DNA of 11,052 nt, taken from Bacillota bacterium. GTDB lineage: Bacteria > Bacillota > Clostridia > Acetivibrionales > DTU013. Below, piece after piece: positions 1 to 9,700 of the stretch (within the stretch, counting starts at the first letter, position 1; every line of letters starts with the position of its first letter). The notes beneath the pieces are model-generated. The model ran no database searches. It was given only the letters and a program-made list of their open reading frames with translations, and was not told the DNA's origin. The stretch is taken from the NCBI GenBank assembly GCA_023399355.1, contig JAEWQC010000145.1, positions 1 through 11,052 of the forward strand, read 5' to 3'. Both the position numbers and the translations under genes were made by a program.

Positions 1-704
1 CCTTCACCCGGTACGTAGCCGTCCCCTCCATCTCCAAAACTCCGGCAGCGTCCGTCAGACGAAGCAAATCCACCCATGGATAAATGCAGATGTTTATTGG
101 GATGTATTGTTATATTCACTCCTCCGGCAACGGCTGCATTACATTCACCTCTGCGTATGCTCTCACAAGCCAGATGAATGGTGGTCAGAGAAGAGGAGCA
201 CATAGTATCCAGGGCAATACTGGGGCCTCTAAAATTAAAGATGTATGAAACACGGTTAGCAATAGAGGCATATGAGCCAACCGGATGCATAATAGTCCCG
301 TCCACATCCGTCTCAAACAAATTATACTGCGCATACATCAGACCTACAAAAACTCCTACCGAGCAGTTTTTCAAACTTTGGCGCGTATAACCCGCATCCT
401 CTACCGTATGCCATACAGTTTCCAAAAACAGGCGTTCCTGCGGATCAATCCACTCTGCTTCACCGGGAGTAATATTAAAGAATAAGGGATCGAATGAACC
501 AACATCATTAATGAAACCTCCCCATTTTGAGTTGGTTTTTCCTTTTTTATTTTTAGCCGGATCAAAATACTTTTCATATTCCCAGCGTTCCTTCGGGATT
601 TCAGTGATACAATCCCTGCCATCCTTCAAGTTCTCCCATAAGCTGTCCAAATCATCAGCCATAGGATATTTTCCACTTAATCCGATAATTGCAATCTCTT
701 CGTT
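1..704 (-). other. Ketosynthase KS3, N-terminal half, residues about 3260-3493 (cut by window edge)
   Basis: The domain starts at EEIAIIGLSGKYPM. Cys3428 lies in ALDTMCSSSLTTIH. The two catalytic histidines are beyond the left edge. The DTMCSSS form and GVFVGLMYAQYNLF differ from KS1 and KS2. From memory they resemble trans-AT KSs that accept chains from reducing modules with unsaturation, consistent with module 2. The fragment ends within the GYVPGE motif. Confidence 0.93.
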
Positions 705-3700
705 AGCATAATTGGACTCCCGTTCGTATGTAGACATCACGTTTTTATTTGGCTGCATCCTCATTGCTTCGATTTTCCCGGGACTTGTTATAGCTTCAAC
801 AACTCTTTCCTTATGATTTTCTGCTTCATTGTGGAATGCGAACACTTCAGCTGCACGGGCACCATAATTCTCCACCAGATACACTGCCAGTTCCTCCAGC
901 GTTTGGTACTCAAATAGAAGTGTTTTGGATAATTCTCCGAAGTATTTTTCAAGTTCGCGGTTGATTTTTACGATAAGTAATGAATCAATACCATATTTTT
1001 GTAAAGTATCCCTGGCATTAATCCTGGCAACAGGAAGTTTTGTTTCAGCAGATAATATTTCTTTCAGCAGATTTTGGGTTTTTTCAATTAATTGTGGTTT
1101 TACAATACTGCTCTCCGGAAGTTTCATGGTCATTCCCTCCGATTCATATTGGCTGTGGTCTTTTACAGTTTCTCTCATTCTCTTGGCATCTCCATAAAGC
1201 ACAGCTATTTCATGATATCTATCAGATAATATCCTTCTGAATATTTTTACGCCCTTATCAATTGTAAGCGCAAGCATGCCGGTTTTTCCCCTGATATCTT
1301 CAATATATTCCTTTGACAGTGCCATTCCTCCATCCTGCCAATAAGGCCATTGGATAGATATGGTTTTACCGCTTCTCATACCCTTTGACTTGAGCGTTTC
1401 CCTATATTGGGCATATGCATCAAGAAAACGGTTGCTGTAAGCATAGTCACTCTGTCCAGGATTTCCAACAACCCCGGCAATTGATGAAAACATTACAAAG
1501 AAATCCAGATTTTCATTTGCTGTTACAGCATCAATATTCAAAGCACCTGATGCTTTTGACCTAAATACCTCATCCATTTCGCCCCTGGTTTTTTTTATTA
1601 TGAATGAGTCTTTTATAACACCGGCACAGTGAATGATTCCATCTATAGAATTGAAAAGCTCTTTAACTTTCAAAAAAACAAGCTGCACTTCCTCACGGAC
1701 CGACAAATCCGCCTGAAAATACACAGCCCGACTGCCTGACTCTTCCAGACACCTTATTTTATCCTGCTTGATATCATCTAAAGGAGAGCGCCCCACCAGG
1801 ACAACATTTGCTTGTATTTCACAGGCCAAATAGCTGGCAAATGAATATCCCAACGCGCCCATACCTCCCGTAACGAGGTATACACCACCCTTTTTCAGGT
1901 TTATCAACTGCTCTGCCCCTTCAGCAATCTCAATTTCCTTAAACTCTTTAACAAGGCGTTCGCCGCCGGAGTAAAGCACTTCACATTCTTCAGTATCTGT
2001 TAAAAATTCCATACCTGTGATAATAGTATTTTGAGAATAGTCTTCAACACCTATCGTCTTACAAATAAAATCAGGGTTTTCATTATGAAGAGTCTTGAAG
2101 AAACCGCTTATTCCCGAATAAAATGGAAAGTTGTCTTTCTGTGAACCCGTACTATATATGTATAAAAGCCTGATTTCTTTTCCTGTCTTAAACTTCATTA
2201 ATGCTCGAATAAGCTCTTGAATAAAATAATATGTTTTCTCAAGCATAAAATCTGTCAAATCAATTATTCCTGCCGTATCCGGTGCATAAATAACAATTTT
2301 ATCCGGGCTGGCACCTTGGTTCCTAAGTTTTTCAAGGAATTCATGTATATCTTCATTCTGACTTTCGGCCACCTTCGATGGAGGAAAATTACTTTCAGCT
2401 TTCTTTTCCGTAGAGAAGAAAATCTTGTTGAAACTGTCAAAACCGCATAACATATCCGGTGCGTCTATTAGAAGAAGAGTTTCCTTTTCACTGCGGCTCT
2501 CTGCCATATTTTTAGCATGCTCCTTGTGAACCCATACATTTTCCAGGAATATGACATTTGTTGAATCATTTTTGTCTCCTGCATGCCTCAGTTCTCTAAG
2601 TGCAATATTTTTTATATCTACCAGAATCTTGCCTGATAAATCAGTGATTGCCATGTTTACCTTTCGGAGACGGCCACCGTGCGAACTCTCACTGTTATTG
2701 ACATTTATGTAGACATACACGGAATCTACAACGGGTTTTCGTATATTCACTTCGCCAATAGAAAAAGGGATATATGGTCCGCTGCCCTCTCCAAGGTCTA
2801 CACCAATAATGCTTTGTAATGCCCCGTCTATAATGCTTGGATGGAGAATGAAGTGAATGGCATCCTTCAATAAGAACTGCGGCAGCTTTATTTCAGCAAC
2901 AGCTTCTTTTCCATCTGAGTATATTTCATCAATAACACATAGAGATTGTCCATAAAGAATCCCGCCCTGCCTGAGAATGTTATAGCATTCCGTGCGATCC
3001 ATCCTGCGATGACATTTACCTTTAATGGATTCTATATCAATAAATTCTTCAGCTGTTATCTGTGAAGCGTCTTTCTCCTCTATTTCCCCCGTATGGTGAA
3101 TTAGTGGTTTTCCCCCATCCATTGAATATACTTCATAACCGGCCTTCCGGTCTTCCGGATTAAGAACAATATGCAATCTTTTCTTGTCAGACGTGCCCTT
3201 TGTGTCATTGCTAAAAGTAAATGGCCTCATCCAGAGGAGGTTACTCATTTTATATGCTTTCTCCCGGTTGTATCCGGTATAGCAAGAACATACCATATTA
3301 AGATAAGCTGACGCCGGCATCACATTCCCGCCTGCAAACACATGATCCCTAATATAGAATTCATCCCCATCAAATTCAATAGTTGACTTGTATTCCTTAT
3401 TTTCAAATTCCTTTATCCGTAATGGAACATTAAATTCCGGACTTGCCTTGGCGGCAGTTATGGTTAGCTTGTTATCATTCATAGGTATCCAATAGTGTTC
3501 TGCAGCAAAGGAATACCCTGGTAAGGATACTCTGTGATACTTGCATTCCCTGTTAAAAGCCTCCCAGTCAATATCAGCTCCAGAAACCCATAAGCTGGCT
3601 AGCGCATAGTAGTCCCTATTTTCTATAAGTAAAGGGATATTTGCATTATTAGCTGCGGTCTTGCAGCATGATGCATTTCCCCTATAGAACTGGCCCTTAT

Positions 3701-6700
3701 CATTTTCGGAGGATGTAAATAATTTCAATCCCGAAATCAGATCATCTATTGATGAAACAACCAGTGCAATCCTCTCTTCCATCGACTCTCTGCCAACCTG
3801 CAATGTATATGCTATATCTCCCAAAGCAGGTGTCTTGCCGGCCATTGGACTTACAAGCAAAAGATGCTTTTCATATATTTTTTCAGCAAATTCCGATAGA
3901 CATTTACATGTAAGAAGTATGTTAATTTTTATATCAGTATGATAGGAGTTGTTTATTTCAGATAGTAAAAGAGTCCTGCTAACTGCATCCATTCCAATAT
4001 CTTCAAATAGCTCGTCCTTTAAGATGTCTTGTGAACTGACTCCAAGTATTTCTGCCGCAATGGCATTCACAGACGCTTTAAATTCTTCCTCACAGCCCAG
4101 ATAACCTTGCACTGGACTAGTACTTTTCTCCAGATAATCGTATAGATTCCTACAGTTTTCAAGAAGAGCTTCAATAGTTTTTGCAGACAGTACTATCAAG
4201 AAGGGTTTATTATTCATTTCACTGCATCCGGATTCCTGCGGGGTGTCATATTCCTCCAGAATTACATGGGCGTTAGCCCCCCCCGCACCAAAGGAGCTAA
4301 TGCCCCCTCTGCGTGGATATGTATATTTTCCGCTTTGTGTCTCCAAAACTGTTTTTTCCCAGGCATTCAACTCTTTTTGTATAAAGAACGGACTATCCTC
4401 CAACGGAATGTCTTTGTTAATCTCACTAACGTGCAGTGTTGGTACAAGCGTTTTATTTTTCAACTGCAAGGCCATTTTTATCAAACCCGCTATACCAGCT
4501 GCACTTTCTAGATGACCAATATTGGATTTTGATGAGCTGATCGCACAATAGTGCTTTTTTTCAACACCGAAAGCTTTGGTTAACCCACGGATTTCTATCG
4601 GGTCACCTAGAGCCGTTCCTGTACCATGAGCTTCTATCGCAGTTACCGACAAAGGCTCGATCTTTCCATCTTCAAATGCACGGCAGATCACCTCGGTTTG
4701 CGAATCAGGGTTTGGAACTGTATACCCATTGGTTCTTCCTCCGTGGTTTACTGAGCTTCCTTTTATTACGGCATATATATTATCCTTATCCTTTATAGCC
4801 CTGGAGAGAGGTTTGAGTACAACTGCAGCTACACCCTCTCCCGGTACAAACCCATCAGCTCCTTGTGCGAAGCTCTTGCATCTTCCTTCCTTTGAAAGCA
4901 TGCGCATCTGGCATAAGCCAATATATTTTGATGGGTGAAGGTAAATATTTACTCCACCGACAATTGCAACCTCGCATTCCCCTCTTCTAATACTGCCGCA
5001 TGCTTGATGGACAGCTGTTAACGAAGATGAGCAAGCCGTATCTACAGGCATACTTGGACCTTTAAAGTCATAAAAGTAGGATATACGGTTTGCCAGAGAC
5101 CATGCTGACGATTCGGGGAAAATATGGTTTCCCTTCATCCACTCACCCGGCCCCCACAATTGGTATGAATGAGTAGTAGCGCCAACAAATACCCCAACCA
5201 AATACTTCTTTGAAAACTCCCTGGGGTTATATCCCCCATCCTCAAGGGCCAGCCACGAGGTTTGGAGCAGGAGACGTTCTTGCGGATCCATAAGTTCGGC
5301 CTTACGTGGCGGTATATTAAAGAAAATGGAATCAAAAGAACTGATATTCTCAATAAATCCACCCCACTTGCAATACATTTTCCCTTGTTCAGCAAGATCG
5401 GGATCAGGATGGTAGTATTCTCTGATATCCCATCTTTCTGCCGGAATTTCAGTTATACAGTCTTTCCCCAGCATAAGGTTTTCCCAGAACTCATTAATGT
5501 CTTTGGCTTGTGGCAAACGCCCGCTCATGCCTATAATTGCTATATCCTCTTCAAAATGCCTGTTATTCCGGGCATCCTTCGCATTAATTTCCTGTTCCGA
5601 ATTTATTGCGTCAGTTGAATCCATTTTTTCAACTGAAGCTATCTTTTCAGATTCATGCAATTTGCTAAATACATTTATAACCTGTGAACCGTTATTTTGA
5701 ACAATATATTCCGCAAGCGACTTTATATTGGAACACTCAAATAACAGTGTTCTTGGAAGTGCGTTAAAAAATTCTTCAAGACCGGTATTAAGACTTTTTA
5801 CAAGCAGGGAATCTAACCCAAGGTCTTCAAAGGGTGTGTATATATCAAAACTTTCAGTCGTAATTCTTAGGACCTCCGCAAAAACAAGTTTTATACGATT
5901 TTCAGTCCATTTCAAAAAATCTGCCTGTTCAGGTCCTTCACCAATATTATTAACTACACTGTGGTGTTCTGTATTTATCCCATTATGACATAATCCTGCT
6001 TTAATCAAATTCTCGAATTTAGAGTTATTGCCATAAATAACTGATATTTGGCTTGCACCCGTTTGGATGCAATGAGCAAGCGCATTAATGCCTTGTAATG
6101 TCCCAAGAGGGCGAAGCCCTAATACCTCGAATGTGTCTTTCTCTGCTTGTGGTGAAAGCCTCATTCCTCCCTCTTCCCATACAGGCCAATTAATACACAT
6201 GCTATTTCCCCAACGTTTTCCCTCTTTATAAGACATGTTTCTCATTTGTATAAAACCATCCATGAATCCATTTGCAAATGAATAATCGGACTGTCCACTG
6301 TTTCCGGTAAATGAAACAATGGATGAAAACACCATAAAGAAATCGAGCTTTTCATTAGCAGTAGCTTCATCAAGGTAGTAAGTGCCCCAGCATTTGGGTG
6401 CCAGGACGTCCCGTATATCTTCAGCACTTTTATTAATCAGATATTTGTCCTTAATAATACCAGCCAGATTAATAACGCCATTCAAGCTTCCTACTTCAGA
6501 TATAATATGGCGATAGATCCTTTTTGCCTCACCCTTTTGAGATATATCGCCCTTAATATATGCTACTCTGCCTTTTATGTCTTTATTGGTTTTAGGTTCG
6601 TCACTTCTTCCGCTTATGTATACAGTGGCATCAAACTCTTCTACCAGATATTGCACCAGTAATCTGCCTATTCCTCCTGCACCGCCTGCCAGCCAATAAA

Positions 6701-9700
6701 CTCCCCTGGACTTAAAGGACCGGGTGTTTTTCAATGTAACCGGTAGGTAACTGATCAGCTCTCTCGCGCGACGTTTTCCGTTCTCATAGGTTATTTCCTC
6801 ACCGGCATCAACATCTGCACCCACTTCACAAATGGCCAGATCCACTAATTCATCTATAGAACTCTTTGTTAAAAATTGAGCACTATGAAATCGGTATAAC
6901 GGATTCTCAATATGCAGAGTACGAAAGAAAGCGGAAAGGCCATGGCATAAAGAGAATGAATAAGTTGTATTTCCGTGACAAACAAATGTCAGGCCTACCG
7001 GATGGCCTGAAGCCACCCTCATAAATGCCCTGGCAAGATATGCAAGTGAATAGAATTGCTCCAGGATTCCTACTTTGATATAATCCTCAACGTCCTCGCC
7101 ATTATCTGGAAGTTCAGCGGAACCGGACCATGCATAAATGATCTCCGAAGGCAAAGTGTTATCTATCTTCATTTCACTGATCAGACATATATAGTGATCC
7201 TCCCTGGCAGGATTTATAACATATGTATCTTTATCAACCTTATTAAACTCTTCCCCCGGTATCACTCTAATTAGTCCTGATAATGAATTGTAAAACCGAT
7301 TTTTCATAGTGCAGTATATTTCATCTTCCATTCCGAAGATGCATATGTTTTTTCCCTGCATTTTAATTGATCCTGCATCTGTAAGCGGCTGTTCAATCCA
7401 GTCCGGTCTATAATAAGCAAGTGTATCCTCCACAGTTTCAGATGCTGTTACAGTCTTTTGAGGTATACACTTGCAATTAATTCCCCGTTCCATTGGATGA
7501 GTCCGGTAAGAATTCTTTTGAAATGGATATGTGGGCATGGAAACATGATTATACCCGCATCCCATATACAGCCTTTCCCAGTCAAGAGGATACTGCTTAA
7601 TATAAAATTCTGATATAATTGATAGCTTTTCGAGGTATTGTTTATCAGAAATTATTTTTCTATTTAAGCTGCATAAATTTAATTCATTGAGCAACTCGTT
7701 TGCATGTTTAGCAAAATCCTGATTATGAAGGCTTGTTCTTCCCTTTTGTTTATTGGAAAATAAGTCATCCAGCTTTCCGTAATTTAATCTAAGCTCATCA
7801 AGTTTTTTCATCAAATCGCCAGTGTCCCTAACTGCAAATGCAAGTCTTAACGGGAAATGAGCTCTTCTCATCAATAATGTATATGCAATATTCCCAATAT
7901 ATTTGCTGCTGTTCCCTGATTCCAACCATTTGTACAAATCCTCTATGCGCTGTTTCAAGGCCTGTTCGGACTTAGCCGATAAAGGAATAAAATAGTATGG
8001 ACTTTGTGTATGTGGAGAGTTGCCTCCATCAGGAGATTCTTCAATAATAATATGTGCGTTCGTTCCACTGAAACCGAATGAACTTACCCCTGCCCTTCTA
8101 GGCATGCCATTTTCGCCCTTCCATTCCTGTAGCCCGGTATTGACCCTGAACGGTGTATCTTCAAAATTGATATGTTTATTAGGCTCGTTAAAGTGAAGCT
8201 GTGGTGGTATACTGCCATGTTCTAAAGCAAGCAGTACCTTGATAACTCCTGCAACACCGGCTGCGAAAACAGCATGTCCTATATTAGCTTTTACCGACCC
8301 CAGCCAACAGAAATTTTTTCTGGATGTAAACTTACCAAAAGCTTCTGTCAGTGCTCCTACTTCTATCGGGTCTCCCAATTCCGTCCCTGTACCGTGTGCT
8401 TCTATATAGCTGATTGTTTCCGGACTGACTCCGTATCTTTCATATACTGAAGTCAATAAACCAGATTGAGACAACGAGTTTGGAGCTGTTATGCCATTTG
8501 TCCTGCCATCCTGGTTAATTGATGAACCCTTTATCACTCCATAAATATGGTCGCCATCACTCAATGCTTCATCAAGCCTCTTAAGTACAATAACCCCTGC
8601 ACCTTCACCAGGGACAAATCCGTTTGCATTTTTATCAAAAGCCTTACACCTTCCATCAGGAGAAAGCATATTCGCATTACTCGATAGAATATAAAACTCA
8701 GGTGTAGTGCAAATAAATACTCCTCCTGCAAGTGCCATATTGCAATCACCTGCAAGTATATTCCGGCAAGCCAGATGAATTGCTACAAGAGAAGACGAGC
8801 ATGCAGTATTTATGGAAATCGCAGGGCCTTTCAGATTTAGAAAATATGCAATCCTTGCCGGTATTACCGAAGATTCATTGCCCCAGAAAGATTGGGGAAT
8901 CCTGCTAACGTTGTTTTCCCTAAGTTTTGACTGGTAGTCTCCCCCTCCGGCACCTGCAAAAACCCCGCAGCATTTGGAATCCATAGCTTCTGAAGCATAA
9001 CCTGCATCCTCCAAAGCATTCCAGCATTCTTCAAGAAATACCCTCTGCTGAGGATCTGTTACCTCTGCTTCACGCCCGGAGATCTTGAAAAATGAAGGAT
9101 CAAACAAGTCTGCATTTTCCAGGAAGCCTCCCCATTTGCTATTTGTTTTTTCAAGGTTATCCGGATCAGGGTGGTAGTAGTCCCTCCAATCCCAACGATC
9201 TATGGGAATTTCAGTAATAAGGTCTTTCCCATGGACAAGATTTTCCCAAAACGTCTTTATATCCGGAGAGCCCGGGAAACGGGCCGACATTCCAATAACG
9301 GCAATGTCAATAGTATTGGAGCTTTCAACCGCATCTTCAACTTCAGGCTTTTTTGCATATGGCTTCACAACTTCTAATGAAGGTGTCTGTTTTGATACAG
9401 ATACAACTATTTTCCCAATATTCTTTCTGTCTTCAAGGCATTTAAATGCCTGCTTTATTTCCAAAAATTTAAACACCTTGCAGATCGTAGGTTTTATAAT
9501 TCCACGTTCTACGTATTCAATCATAATATCCAGATATTTAGTAACCAATTCCTGATTTTTCATAAGGTATCTTCTCAAATCAACACTGTAAAAGCTCTGA
9601 TTATCAACCATATGCGTTAAATTAATCGAATTTGATGACTTGAGTCCCGTCATGGCAATTTCTACATACCGGCCACCGGAGCCAAGAAGATTCATACCTT

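Noticed and set aside
3846..4124. A possible frameshift or assembly error creating the extra KS2 adaptor sequence
   Set aside because: The insert is in frame, has a coherent ACP-like pattern, and the flanking adaptor motifs resume in the same frame.
5262..5618. A 118-codon open frame on the plus strand
   Set aside because: It is antisense to the conserved N-terminal part of KS2 and its composition looks like chance complement sequence.
7424..8036. A hidden AT or DH domain between KS1 and KR1
   Set aside because: No GHSxG, HxxxGxxxxP or DxxxQ/H motif is present, and the stretch is too short after the adaptor and wrap-around linker are accounted for.
560..9250. DNA-level repeats among the three KS regions
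   Set aside because: Short stretches such as those encoding ITEIP are similar, but only at conserved protein motifs; I see no long identical tracts that would point to recent duplication or gene conversion.
9202..9555. A 117-codon open frame on the plus strand
   Set aside because: It is antisense to the ER-KS1 junction, with no homology that I recognise.
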